Shown here in pieces: positions 48,401 through 60,480 of a DNA stretch of 64,000 bases. This DNA is from Lingula anatina. Its lineage: Eukaryota; Brachiopoda; Lingulata; Lingulida; Lingulidae. The notes under the pieces were generated by a model that was not told the origin of the DNA, ran no database searches, and saw only the letters and a program-made list of their open reading frames with translations. Where the stretch lies: the NCBI RefSeq assembly GCF_001039355.2, contig NW_019775983.1, positions 74,082 through 138,081 on the forward strand, written 5' to 3'. How positions within the stretch are numbered: the first letter of the stretch is position 1; each line of letters begins with the position of its first letter. The position numbers and the translations under genes were made by a program.

Positions 48401-51400
48401 GGTCAATACACGTGGTTAACTACCATAAAGCAGCAGAACCCAATAATACAAAAAGACAGTTGTTATTGATGTGGCCTTTAACAGATTTCATTATATATAT
48501 ATATAACTTACCCATAATTCTAATAGGCCTGATTTAGGTTCCCCTTCTTCCACAGGGTATTTTAGAATTATGAAAATAGAGTAACAAATCAATTATAGTT
48601 TGCATAATTTGCACCTGACCGTGAAATTGTTCGTGGAAGTTGCTGTCGCGTTCAAAGTGTACTACGTGCCCTTAAGTAACATACTTGTATGCAATGTGCA
48701 TGAAATGTTCTGCAAGTGTAAATGACGAGTTGAAAGAGTTACATTTTTCAAACTCATCCTTTTAAAATACCTATTGTATATATTGTTAAAATGAATTTAT
48801 TTACTTTATATCATTAAAAAGTGTTAACTATGCACAAAAAAGAAAATAAACTGCATGTAAAATTGCATTTTAATGACATTATACACTGATGCTCATAAGT
48901 TAAGCAACACTTTCTTATTTCTCGAATTTCTCAGCAACCAAAATTTTTATTGAGGCAAAATTTTTACAATAGCTAGATATTTCTCTTGTTTTTACTTTGA
49001 CTTACTGGACCGTGACATTAGAGTACTATTTACTGTTGGACACGATAGAATATGCAATGGGGGTGCCACTTGCGAAAAACAGTTTGGCCATGTCATGAGG
49101 AGCTTCCAGTTTGGCTAGTTTCATGGGCACAATTTGTTATTTTGGACCAACTAATGGTTAGAAGAGGACTCAACGAGATGGCAAATAATGGGAAGCCATC
49201 GTGCTGGGGTGCCAAAGAGACAGATTGCAAGGCAACAAAAAAGCAGCACCAAGTCAAGTGTCCAAGCTGAAAGCAAAATGGCGCCAAACTCATCATGTAT
49301 TGGACAAGCCTCTTTCTGGTAGACCAATATTAACCGACGCAATAAATGAAAATGTCTGGTTCGATTATGCCACCAGGACCAGTTCATTTCAGCCAAACAA
49401 TGAAAAATTGCCCCCGTACGTCATTCAAGGGAGGCGCCCTGGTCAACAATACAGGGACGAAATACCATTGGGGTGCATACAATCACACATTCAAGCAAAT
49501 CCAGAAAGAAAAATCATTTTGGTACAGGACAATGCGCCCATCCAGAAAGCATGGTCCGTGCAAGACGCACTGCAACAGCGCGGTATCCCACGTTTGGATT
49601 GGCCTGCATATTTACCAATTCTCAATGTAATCGAGCATGCTTAGGATATGATTGATAGGGCAATAAATGAGAGACAACCTCCAGTTAGAAACATCAGAGA
49701 AGTCCAACAGGCAGTAAATAAAGAATGGAACCGGCTCTCAAAGCAAGATTGGCAAAATTTGGTGGCAAGTTGCAGGAGACAATGTGAAGCTGTTGTTCAA
49801 AACCAGGGAAAGCACACCCGATATTTATTGCATAATAGATGATTAATCATCTATTATCTACAGTCTTCTTTTATTAAAATTAATTCTCAGATGATCGAAC
49901 TTTATTTTTTCATAATAAGCTGTTTTAATCAGCACGTACTTTTTGCTGTGTGAGCATACTTTTTTGACACATGGTTTGGCATATTTTAGTACCATTTGGT
50001 TAATAAATTCATTTTGATTATTACAATAAGCTGTGTGGTGTATTTCTTTAACCGAAATTTTCAACCTGAATAAATTATTTATAAAATATTAACGAAATAT
50101 GCATAATCCCACCAGCAAATGAAATAATGATCAAGATAGAAGAAACTTTTGAAAAAAACGGGGTGTTGCTTAACTTATGAGCATCAGTGTATTTGGACAT
50201 TTGTCACCCGAAAAAAGCACAACTACTAAGAAGATGTCTTTTGCTTCTATTAGGCTGTATTCCCAGAGCTTTAAGATCGATCTATCCCCGCAGGGAGTCT
50301 CGCTAGTTTACTGTCAGATAATCCGGCTTAAATGTCCGTCCCGCCTACTACAAGCTGTAAGGGGGTTATTAACTTTCGTGTCCGCCCAGCTGACAGCTAT
50401 TTAGCGTGAACCCCCAGGGAGTTAAGTCTCTGGAAATGGGGTCTAAGGCTCTATTCCCAGAGCTTTAGATCGATCTATCCCCGCGGGGAGTCTCACTAGA
50501 TTACTGTCAGATAATCCGGCTTAAATGTCCGTCCCGCCTACTACAAGCTGTAAAGGGCTAATTAACTTTCGTGTCCGCCTATTTAGCGTGAACCCCCAGG
50601 GAGTTAGGTCAATCTAAAGTAGATCGATCTAATCTATGGAAATGGGGTCTAAGACTAAATAGAGAATCAGAAAAGGAAATTTCTTTTATAGAATACAATG
50701 TAATCCTCACCATTTTTGCATGCAATTTGGTATTCCTGTAACAAATAGAAGAATATTATAAATTCCATATAATGTATCGATCATGCAGACACAGACGAAA
50801 CACACATTCATGCATTTTCTTAAACAATGAGGCAACGCATTTGTCTAATTTTATGCTTCCTTTGCTTAAAATGTTACTATATTTGTCATTTACTCACTTA
50901 CATACCTGAATATAACTTGGGTCAATCATGGTCACCTCTGCTTGAAACTGTTCACGCAGTGTTTGCAGTACAAGGCCCACTGATTGGACCACCACCATTT
51001 GTGTAGATGTAGACATATTTTTTTTAATAAATTTTTCTGTATATTCTGAGATTACCATACCGACAAATATGCGCGAAGAAGGATCACTATTTAGGTAAAC
51101 AGCTGAACCACTATCTCCCTGTACAGCAAAACTTATCTTTTCGTCCTCTGGTTGAATTACTATGAAATTCTTGCTGGATAATTTCCCGTTGACGATTCGA
51201 AAACCTATGTATTTGATTATACCGGGTGTCTCGCCGTCTTCTCTCCTGACCTGGTTTTCTAGGAGATCTAATAATGGTTTATCACATACTTTCATCTTCA
51301 CATTGTCAATGCCATTTCGTCTTATTGAAGCGTTAAACAAATTTGCGAGTTTATTATCTGCTTCAACCACAGCTATATCTACTTTAATACCATCCTGATC

Positions 51401-52765
51401 TTTGTAGACAAGCTGTTTAACAGTACCATCGAATCGGAGCCCACTTTGTGCGACAAACTCTGTAGCTTCCCCAACTTTAATAAACCCATGGGATGCTGTT
51501 ATACAATAACATTTTCCCTCAATTCTGGCAACAATAAAAAAAGGTCCAACTGTCATTTTCTTACTTCGTTCTGCATTATCAGTTTCTTCTGTTAGCACAT
51601 CGAAATGGATTGCATATCCAGGAAATTTTTCTTTCCAGGCATTCTCAGCCGGTCTACAGCCCTCATACACTACAGTGATCTTTTCAAGGCCCACCAGTAC
51701 TTCTTTTACATTTCTGTGCAAATGAAAAAGGTTGTCAGAATAACATTTCTTCGGATATTAAAATCATTGTGCCACAGAGCAGATGTCTGTAAGAATCAAA
51801 TAAGAGGGGTCACTCCTTATCCAACCATTTTTCCTCTTAAAAGGCTTCTTGCTATAAGCAAAACTTGAGACCTGGGAGCGGAGACTTACTACTTTGAAAT
51901 TGGTAGATTTCGTAACGTTATTCCTTTAACATGAAGTCATGCACTGATTCAGTTCGTACCATAATTTAAACTTTCTAGTGCTAGTTTCAAAGGTTTAACC
52001 CTTATTTGATCCTTACGGAAAATTGTTGCCCGACCATGTCATTGGGTTTATTATAAAATGATACGATCATATTTTACAAGAGGTATACGCTTTAATGGGT
52101 GAAATATTTAATAAACATTTAGTTGTAGAATGCATCATTAGGCAGAGCACACATACACACATTTACATTTTGTATTTTCTGTAGTGCTGTAAAGTGTTTT
52201 CTATATTTTTGGTCATAATAACGCACTATATGTCTGTTATAGTATAAAATGATATCAGAAATGTCGCACATTTTACATTATTGTCTTGAATTGTTCAAAG
52301 TTTCAATTACGTACCCCTTTTTTACGAGCTCTTCGATTTTTTCTATTGTCTCCTGGTCACGTTTTGTGGAAAAAAATGAACATCTGTAAGAAATAAAGAT
52401 TTTTCTTCAATCCTAAAAATCCAGAAAAAAAGCACCTCTTCGTCTCGGAAAAACGATTAATAGTTAAAGTCAATTATTGCATGAAAAAAGTCACACGCAC
52501 ACACATGCACACACACGAAACGTACTGGGTCAAAGTCTGATAAATAAAACACCATGAAGCACACGAAGTATAAGGTAGAAGCGCATCAGGTGTTTGTAGA
52601 ATAATGGTTGTTTTTGTTTATATAAATTAATTACATACAGGTATGTGAATCACCAATTGAATTATCAAATATGATGAAGCACACATATTACCCTGTAATC
52701 TTTGAAGGTGCAGCCGCCATAGAGAAGTTCTTTGGCTTCCAGATATACTGTTATATCTTGAAGTT
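42480..52765 (-). CDS. Multi-exon gene with trypsin-like domain, partial
   Basis: Exons on the minus strand: 52765-52692, 52352-52315 (or 52383-52315), 51713-50906, then 50735-50711 or 48238-48220, then 46312-46202, 46011-45928, 45419-45262 and 42569-42480. All have AG and GT borders and successive phases agree (2/0, 0/2, 2/0, 0/1, 1/1, 1/1, 1/0, 0/0). The 269-codon exon carries a chymotrypsin-fold protease domain: CITASHGFI (His 75 of the exon), VDIAVVEAD (Asp 112) and FAVQGDSGSAVY (Ser 201). The short spacer before His and the lack of disulfide-type cysteines suggest an intracellular enzyme. The helical flanks (ETIEKIEELVKKG; TAKCIIEKIEQS) and the C-terminal AEIHFLLFDD match no family I know. 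The true 5' and 3' ends were not found. Confidence 0.65.
43000..45200. other. Intron sequence, no further gene seen
   Basis: It contains a GTTGCCAAGGGCCGTTGGCAAG block (43330) related to 24950. It also has a short palindrome, CTCAGGTAAAAATCTACCTG, at 44079. Short open frames here lack domains. Confidence 0.45.
46799..47100. other. 302-base assembly gap
   Basis: Run of N inside an intron of the trypsin-like gene, bordered on the right by a C run. Small exons could be hidden here. Confidence 0.98.
48884..50189 (+). mobile_element. Tc1 element with near-open DD34E transposase
   Basis: Perfect 27-bp inverted repeats starting CACTGATGCTCATAAGTTAA are flanked by TA (48882-48883 and 50190-50191). 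A plus-strand frame (49201-49842) holds the HTH motif VSKLKAKWRQTHHVLDKPLSGRP. It then has VQDNAPIQKAW (second Asp) and, 34 residues on, VIEHA (Glu). The frame is broken only by a TAG at 49642-49644. The region around the first catalytic Asp is deleted and the N-terminus is frame-shifted, so it is inactive. It sits in an intron of the trypsin-like gene. Confidence 0.85.
50253..50448. repeat. GATCGATC repeat, copy 1
   Basis: Unit from TATTCCCAGAGCTTTAAGAT to TGGAAATGGGGTCTAAGG with the core CCGCCTACTACAAGCTGTAA. It lies directly next to copy 2. Confidence 0.75.
50449..50654. repeat. GATCGATC repeat, copy 2
   Basis: It keeps AGATCGATCTATC near the left end and AGATCGATCTAATC near the right, giving weak terminal inversion. 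It lacks 11 bases (AGCTGACAGCT-type) present in copies 1 and 3. Confidence 0.75.
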
Positions 52766-52860
52766 CTGAAAAATAGTGATGATAGTAAGTTGTTACTATA
52801 GAAACATGTACACTCACTCATTCACAGGATTCACAGACCACTACGTGCCTTATATGTATG

Positions 52861-52883
52861 AGAGAGAGAGAGAGAGAGAGAAT
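52861..52883. repeat. (AG)n microsatellite
   Basis: Short AG run upstream of the 52692-52765 exon. Confidence 0.9.
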
Positions 52884-53349
52884 AACGGTCTTTTTACTAT
52901 CTATAGTCTGGTAACTCTTAAGAGTTGGATACATGTAAGTACTATAACATAATGGCATAATCAGATCGAATTAATTGATAAGAACAAGAATATGGTGATG
53001 TATATTAACAACCAAGATAAAATCCAATTATATAAACCAAAACACATACAATAACAACAAAAAAGAGCCCTCAGTTGAACAGCATCAGGCCTTCCTATCC
53101 GACCAAAAGGGTAAATTGTTCCGAAAGCCAAAGAGTTATGCTTTCTACGGACGACTTAAGACAAATTAGCCCATTTAGTGTTGTTAGTGGTCTTCAATAA
53201 TTTTTTTTTCATTTCAGACTTACTTTACGAAAATCAGTGAGATACTAGTATAATGATTGGTGATAAAAATAAAATTTGCTGATATCAAAACAAACCTCAA
53301 TAAAAGTGCATTTTGACTAGGCTTTTAATTATCAATTGATAATAACTAT

Positions 53350-53465
53350 CTACCGGCTAGAATACTTACAGTGCCTGTCTTTTCAGTTACCACTGGCGGT
53401 TCTAGAACTCAAAAGGCAATATCATCCATTCCCATGTTATCCGGCGTAAAGTGTCACGAGGCATC
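53350..53465 (-). other. Candidate 5' untranslated exon
   Basis: The minus strand has a strong acceptor (TTTTCTTTCAG) and a GTAAGTATT donor about 117 nt apart. All three frames contain stops. It could be a 5'-UTR exon of the trypsin-like gene. A further donor, TTCTTA|GTAAGTC, lies near 56790. Confidence 0.3.
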
Positions 53466-53699
53466 ACATACCTGAAAGAAAAACAAAATTTCTACAAAAA
53501 ACCAAGAGGATAACTTAAGCATCGTTCACATGAAAAATCCAAATTCCAAAAATCCATTGGCGGTATCTAGTGATCACGTTCTGTGCCCCGAATACCCCGC
53601 GGCATAATTAAGTACATGTAGCAGAGCGAGTTACTTCCAAAGCTGTAATTAAATCTCGATTGCGCTCGGAGGAAAATGAATCTGATGCTTCACTTCAAT

Positions 53700-54060
53700 T
53701 CAATTTATTAAACCTTTGAGCCCTACGGCTCATCAGAATATAATACAGTGACAATATTAAGTTATATCTAATCAACTACCATTACTACAACAACTACTAC
53801 TGATACAAACAATAATGATAATAATAATTAATCGGACTGACATTAATCTTAGTTCCGATGCACATTTCAGGAATTTTCCTAATTGTGAGACATTGTTAAG
53901 TGATAGTAATTTAATTAATTTAAAGACACTTGGCTTTGTATAATAAAATTTCTTAATGTATTTCTGCCTAATCGTGTTGTAGTGAGGGCATTTAAGGATA
54001 AAGTGAAAGTGATGCTTAGATTTACGTTTTGTGTGCATTATCATAACTTATATGAATCAC
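53700..54060 (-). mobile_element. LINE ORF2 C-terminal fragment with 3' tail
   Basis: Minus 54040-53830 reads HHFHFILKCPHYNTIRQKYIK, KPSVFKLIKLL and LGKFLKCASELR. This is the standard C-terminal block of non-LTR ORF2 proteins, though the first knuckle cysteines are lost. The tail down to about 53700 contains GAGCCGTAGGGCTCAAAGG, a probable 3'-UTR hairpin. Confidence 0.7.
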
Positions 54061-54379
54061 TTGTCTTTTCTGTTAAATGAGGTAGTTTAATAATTAATAT
54101 TTTATTCATATTCTTGGTGTATGTCCCGATTTCCATCTGAATACAAATCATGCCCGGGATGTTTAGAATGTGCACTTGGCTTGCATGCATGTATATCCAC
54201 GTAAGTAACTGGCGAGGAGAAGAAAAGAATAAAAACAAATTTGAAATTGAAACAATTTGTATTTTTGTTCCAAGCCATCAAAAGTGAACCATGTATCCAT
54301 TTTGTAAATAAAATCCCTTCATATCGATCCACTCTCATCTCTGCCTTTTGGATCACCTGATCACTCGTGGTACACATGT

Positions 54380-55350
54380 AGGAGTAACATTTGGCACATT
54401 ATCAGGGTGTGCACGATTACTGACTCTTAAAAAAAAACAACTTTTTTTGCATTTTTCTTAGTGAAAATTTTAAAACTTTGTCATTATTTGGCCTTTATAT
54501 TGTTACAAGACTTGTTCTTGTCCTTAAGATTTCACGTGATTGACACCAGCTTTGTTTTGGCTTGACATCAAAAGAACTACATGTACTTACTCCAAATCTA
54601 ACTTCAGATAGGCTTTTAACACTTGGCTAGATCAATGCATCAAGTTTGTTTCCTTTCCCTTATACTGTATATTATAAATGAGCTAAATTTACTTCTTGTA
54701 CAAGATGAGTGATCTTTTATTTATATAGGCCTACTTTGTATGCTTTATCTCTTTTGCTTATCCCCTTATGGACCAGCTGAACCTGTGGAATGTAAGCTAC
54801 TTAACATTTTGTAACTGTGTCGTGAAAGAAAAACTGTTACGCAGGATGGAGGTTCTACAATTGAACAAACTGACCTCACTGTTCTAGCCTGAAGTTGAAA
54901 AACATTCAGTTGGTGATACATCTGGTTTTAGATGAGACATGGACTAGTAATTTTTTAAATAAAAAAATCTGGCCATTGATTGAGGATTTTTTTTTTTAGA
55001 AAAGGGTAATAAAAGTATAGTTGTTCAGTTTAGTTAGGATTTCATTACAATTTAATTGTTTCACAATAATCACTTAAGAGAGTGAAGTCTAGATTTTGAG
55101 TCATTATTACTGATGTTGTTGCACATCATCTTATTATTTCTGTTTTTATTATTCAGAAAGGATAAACTCAAAAGATGGCTGATGAGAGATATATTTCATA
55201 CCTTGTGTTTCATAAAAGTCAGAGAAATGCAAGTGAGTGCTAAGTAGTTCTGGTACATATCAGGAACAGAAACTTAGGAGGAAGCTATGACACTCCCAAG
55301 GAGAAGAACAGCAGAAATGAGTGATGGAAAACTGGCGTGATACTTGAAAG
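54380..55350. other. No gene seen
   Basis: AT-rich sequence without recognisable repeats or coding regions. Confidence 0.5.
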
Positions 55351-55359
55351 ATGCTCCAG

Positions 55360-55570
55360 GTATGACGACACCATGGCCTCCCTCTGGGACAATGTTGACT
55401 TTAAAAAAGAAACTTTCACTGGGGCTGGAACTACCCACAATGTTCTAATAGCATAATGATTCAGCAGCTAAATGTGTCACTGCCAAGCCAAGGGAGACAG
55501 TCGTTGACGAAAAAGAAAGTCTTTGCGATTACAGGAGACAGTCCTGAATTTAACATACTGCAGTAGGCCT
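55360..55570 (+). mobile_element. Possible transposon ORF fragment
   Basis: The plus strand reads ASLWDNVDFKKETFTGAGTT followed by HNV and a stop. A second frame then gives MIQQLNVSLPSQ..KKKVFAI. The WDN.D..KET..GAGTTH pattern resembles repeat-encoded proteins I have seen in cnidarian and fish genomes. The family is uncertain. Confidence 0.3.
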
Positions 55571-56003
55571 ACTTAAAAAAATCAACATCAACATGATGAT
55601 GAGAATAAGGCATTTTGCTGTGACTTTTTACAATGAGATTTAAATATGAAAGGAACTCCCATGCAGTACTTGTAATATATTCTCTTTTCTTTATATGAAC
55701 ATGTAACATAAAATTTAAGATAAAATCCCAAGAACACATAAGTTTGTCCTATCTGAATCTTTTATGTGGTTTACTTATTAACTGGAATGAATTTAGGATG
55801 ACAATGTTAGAGTATAAAGCTTCAGTAGGGCCTATACTGTACATGGAATCATTGTCCCATTATAATAAAAATATTTTCAACAAAGCGTCTGTTAAAATCT
55901 TATTATATATATAACATAATTTATAAGCATATGCTCCTAAAAGAATCATTTTAAATAGAACGTCATCCCATCGGTGATTGTTATGCGATGAACGTTGGAC
56001 TTA

Positions 56004-56213
56004 GGGTCTATTCCCACAACTTTAGATCGATCTATCACCGCGGGGAGTCTCACTAGATTACTGTCAGATAATCCCCCTTAAGTGTCCGTCCCCGCCTACT
56101 ACAAGCTGTAAGGGGTAATTAACTTTCGTATCCGCCCGGCTGACAGCTATTTAGCGCGAACCCCGGGGAGTTAGGTCGATCTAAAGAAGGTCGATCTAAT
56201 CTATGGAAATGGG
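56004..56213. repeat. GATCGATC repeat, copy 3
   Basis: About 90 percent identical to copy 1/2, with GGGTCTATTCCCAC at the left and ATCTATGGAAATGGGGT at the right. Confidence 0.75.
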
Positions 56214-56214
56214 G

Positions 56215-58370
56215 TGTTACTATCGTAGTAAAACGTGAGACTAGTGACCCAGATTATGCATTGGGTGAAATAAGGTCACAGTTTGATTCATGCATATGCA
56301 GATTACGTCCAATTGCGTCCTATGATTGGACAATGCGTCCTAAGCACCACCATGTTTTACCCTACGCGTTGTATCCTTGCATTACTTAGTGCGGGTGTTT
56401 GAAACTGAACACCGTTTTCTTGTGCAACTTTCGTGGAAAGAACTCCACGGATTCCGGTGGCAAAATACTCCATTATATTAGTTCTGAATCGACCTTGTAG
56501 CCCCCTGATGTGGGAGCTAAACAACATCTCTCAGGCTTCAGACTGTGGCATGTAGCACTGGGGCTAAAAATATCGATGACTCATGGTCCCGCTTTCATTT
56601 TGTGTTTCTACAAATAAACGTCGAATTACAAAGCTTTCTGCAATAATAAAATATTGTTGTTCAAACTGATACAAGCACTGTTTGACTCAACTTCCGCTTA
56701 TCAATACAATTAACTAACTACTAGAACATTTAAACTTTTTTACCACTGGTGGATCTACAAGTGAAACATCATAAAAATCAAAGACTTACTAAGAACTAAG
56801 TTATCAGCTCTTCGTAACAGTGGATTGGCCTGCTGTGTGAAAATTGGAAATTCCCAGATGACGCGTGGTATTGTTCATATTAAGTGTGTTGTACTCGTAA
56901 CCAGGTACAGTACATATACGTTTTAACATCCACGATAAGCTTATCTGTGTCTAAATCCTTTCTTTTCATCCTTCCTGGTGGTGATGATATTGACAACTAA
57001 CTGCATCGCTGAAATTAGAAGCGAGTCGCGGTGTTGTGACACATATTTAGATTACAGGTATGTTTAATGCACGGTCATGGGGAATTTTTTATCATCAAAC
57101 GAAGCATACGAACAATACGTGGTGCCTCGATATGAAACCAGACAACTTTTGTGTTTTTACTCTCCAAATACTAAAAATATCGATTAGGCTAATAAATAGG
57201 CTGAATGTAAGAATTTATTATATCGTATATCTTATATTAATTATTATTGAACATCATAATAATAAACGAGTCGCTGATGTACGCCATATTGTATGAGATT
57301 ACAAATTGTATCACATTGTTTGGTTCCATTGCCTCGCTTTCAAAAATTAAAACAGGCGCTCCAAAACGAAGTTAAAAATTTTACATTGGCCGAGTTTGTC
57401 CTCGAATTTAAGAATATTCTCGCAGCATTAACCTTCCAATCTATTTAGTGTATGTGGAAGAGTGTCTCGGATCTTAACAGTTGACACAGTGTCCTCTCCC
57501 GGTAAACAACATGGCTGTCTGGTAAATATTATTGTATAGCAAGAGAAATATCGGAACCATTACAATACACTTTTTTATCTTCTGATTTCTTTGTTGATGT
57601 TTTCGTGTGAGGATAATCATAACATATAATTTATTTAATTATTGGTGTCCCAATCGCAAAAAATAAATTAATTAATAAACGAGCGGAAAGTTTGTACATT
57701 TTGCATCAGATATATTGTTATGAAAGGGATATCGATTCCTTCAAGAAAATATATACATTTATCAGTAGCAGCGTGTCTAAAACACGGGAGATTTTATGCT
57801 TATGGCAAGCCCGCACTTGTTAAACCTTATAAGATCTAATATACCGTTTATTAGATCTCAGGTTAAACTTACTCACGGGGTTGCACACTCACCGGAAGGG
57901 GGGCTCTCAACACTATACTGGCAACTGTTTACACCACTCAAATGCATCTTTTTCTTTTGATTTGTCCTTTGTTGTATAGGGAATCAGAAGTCTGCACTCA
58001 GTTCAGCTACCTGCTATTGCCTATTGTGTATTTCTTGTTTGTTTGTTTGTTTTTGTTTTGCTTTTTTTGTTGTTTTAATTCATATGATTCAATTTTATCT
58101 CGGTTTTAAATATACTTGGAGGGGGGTTAAAAAAATACTGCACAGTATTGCACCATTTCGCGTGAAGGAACAAGGACTGAATTTGTTAGGGTTTTCAATT
58201 AGTATTTCATTGAAAACTGGTTATACTAAGTAAGTATCTTTACAACAAGTTTACGGACCAGTGCTTTGATATTACCTAACGTTTGTTATTCTATCAGTAT
58301 GGATATTTTGTAGGATAGCCACGTGATCTCAATATAGCCACCATTTTACCGGCCATAGACTGATAGCTGT
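56215..58370. other. No gene seen
   Basis: Apart from a donor-like site near 56790 on the minus strand, I find only short open frames with AT-rich codon composition. Confidence 0.5.
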
Positions 58371-58374
58371 TCAG

Positions 58375-59100
58375 TTATCTTCTTGGGGCTACATTTTGGA
58401 TCAGAGCGTCCCTGGTCAAGGGTTGATCCTTTGCCACTTGATTCCTAATCTCATCCCACTTCAATGGGGTTTGCATCATGCCATGCTGGTGAAGCCACTC
58501 TACAGCCCTGGTCATGTGGGGTATGGCGTTAGCATCTTGGAAATGGACTGATGATTCCTGTCCCAAAGATTCCTGTCCCAAAATATGTTTTCTTCAGATG
58601 GTAAACAGGGTTGGTCCAGAATGCCAATGTCAGGTTTCTATGCATCAACCTCAGTTCACCAACTTCTTAGAAACCATTATTGAAGTGAACTCTCTAGCAA
58701 GAAAATCCATATTTTCTGGCAAATAGGAAGTGGATAAAGTTCTCCATAATTCCACTTGTCTACTCACGTAGTTAACAGTAATTATTGTCTCATCAGAAAA
58801 TACAATTCTGACCCACTATCCCTGCAATGGTTCTGGTATCCCATGTCACTCTTCTTCGCCTGTTACCAAGGTGATAAGTGTTTTTTTTCCTGGCAGTCCT
58901 GCATGGTGTGAATTCCTGTAGCATGAAGCCTTCTTCAAACAGTAATTTTGCTGAACTCAACCTGGAAATTACACGTTCACTGTAAAGCTTACACGCTGCA
59001 CAGTGCGAAATTCCTATCATAAAAAGACACCTGTTGTCTCTGGCACTAGTCCTCTTCAGGCGACCACTTCGTGCATGGCCAGAAATGTGCAGCATTTACG
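58375..59100 (-). mobile_element. Tc1-like transposase relic
   Basis: Minus 59095-58793 gives SGRLKRTSARDNRCL (end of the HTH linker) and decayed middle sequence. Minus 58581-58375 gives NAIPHMTRAVEWLHQHG (after the second catalytic Asp) and WDEIRNQVAKDQPLTRDAL (C-terminal helix). The segment SPDLNPIEHL expected between LKW and DEI is deleted. The family is the one whose N-terminal fragments recur at 914 and 18575. Confidence 0.65.
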
Positions 59101-59429
59101 CGATACGCGAGGGCGCAACAGTAGGGTTTCACGTGACTCAACTAACCAATCACAGCACAAGAATGGCATCGCACACAGACTCTGTGATAAGTGCTCAGCC
59201 CATTGTCAAGTAATGTTAGTTCATGGTAACAAGCGTCTGATATGTGCAGAGAAGTTTATTATTATAATATATATTGTTCTTATTGTTACATTATTAAATC
59301 TAACTCTGTATCCAAGTAGTAACTATAATGTACCAAGTCAGGTACTGATGATGTACAGAGGTCATATATTCCAGAATAAGCCATTACCACTGATTTATAA
59401 CTTTCATTTTTGTTTAATATGTTATTCAT

Positions 59430-60210
59430 GAAAGAGTTCATGAAAGATTATTTTAATTTGTTAAATCGTGATCTTATTCTTTTTATATTCAAATAATTGA
59501 ATACTGTGGGTAAAATTGGTCTTCCACTTCTTATTTGCATTTTTCCTTTACTACAAGATTATTTTGGAACAGTTGCAGCATTAAAAATTTAAATAAATAG
59601 CAATCTGAAAGAAGAATTTTGCATAATTATTAAATGATGATAGGAATTTTGGATTAAGAGATTAGTTAAATACTGAGTAGTGATATGGTCAGTCAATTTT
59701 TGTAGAATCTGATAATATGGTTGAAAATACTGATTGAATTCTTGGCCTTGCGCTGGGCAGTTTTACATTTGTGCCAAGTGCTCTTTTTGGACTCCATTGT
59801 ACAGTGGTAAAAAATCTTCAATTGCCATGAAATTTTTTAATCAGACTCTGTATGTTACTGCTATCATCTGGTGCTATCGGCAACGAATTAATTTCCATTT
59901 GTTTCTGTGTGAATCTACCGTCTAAAATCACTATTACTGAAAATATTTGCGTTTTGCTGAGGGTAGTCTAGGGAATATACGGCAAGCTTCTTAGTACGTG
60001 TGTACAACAGAATTTTTTTAAAAACCCTAGCGATATTTGGTCAGGAGTTGCTTGAAGCATAGCACAGCGTTGCTGTCTATCGGCATCAGGCCGTTAGTTT
60101 GTCAATTCTCACGAATTACCCACGAATCGCGAACCCATTCATTTTCCTATGGCAATCTAGCAACTCATTAAAAATGCACGCATGCGCAGTGGGCTATGCG
60201 TGACGTCATG
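59430..60210. other. No gene seen
   Basis: AT-rich sequence; nothing recognised. Confidence 0.5.
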
Positions 60211-60214
60211 CAGT

Positions 60215-60480
60215 GCATTTCTGGGGATGGGTGACTTATGGGCATCAAACCCTACCTTGTATACAGTCTGACCAGACGCCATATCTGGCGGCTGAGACAT
60301 TTGATTATACCATCCCCCCTCAGATAAACAATTTCTTTTATCTTATTTGTTACCTCCCGTACCTTTACCATTGTAGAAACTTGACAGCCAGAAGAGCGTT
60401 GCACCTTCAATGATACCCTTTATAGTGTACATGGGTGAAGATTCGTCACTGGTTAAAACGAGCAATAAACTGTGAATCAC
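60215..60480 (-). mobile_element. Tc1-like transposase N-terminal relic
   Basis: Minus translation from 60372 gives MVKVREVTNKIKEIVYLRGD and decays, matching the first helix of Tc1 transposases. The flank GCAACGCTCTTCTGGCTGTCAAG parallels those of the other fragments. Confidence 0.5.

Noticed and set aside
52315-52383. 69-nt version of the second exon of the trypsin-like gene
   Set aside because: The acceptor CTTACAG is stronger, but its phase does not fit the upstream exon 52765-52692. The 38-nt version from GTGACCAG fits. It remains possible if another first exon exists.
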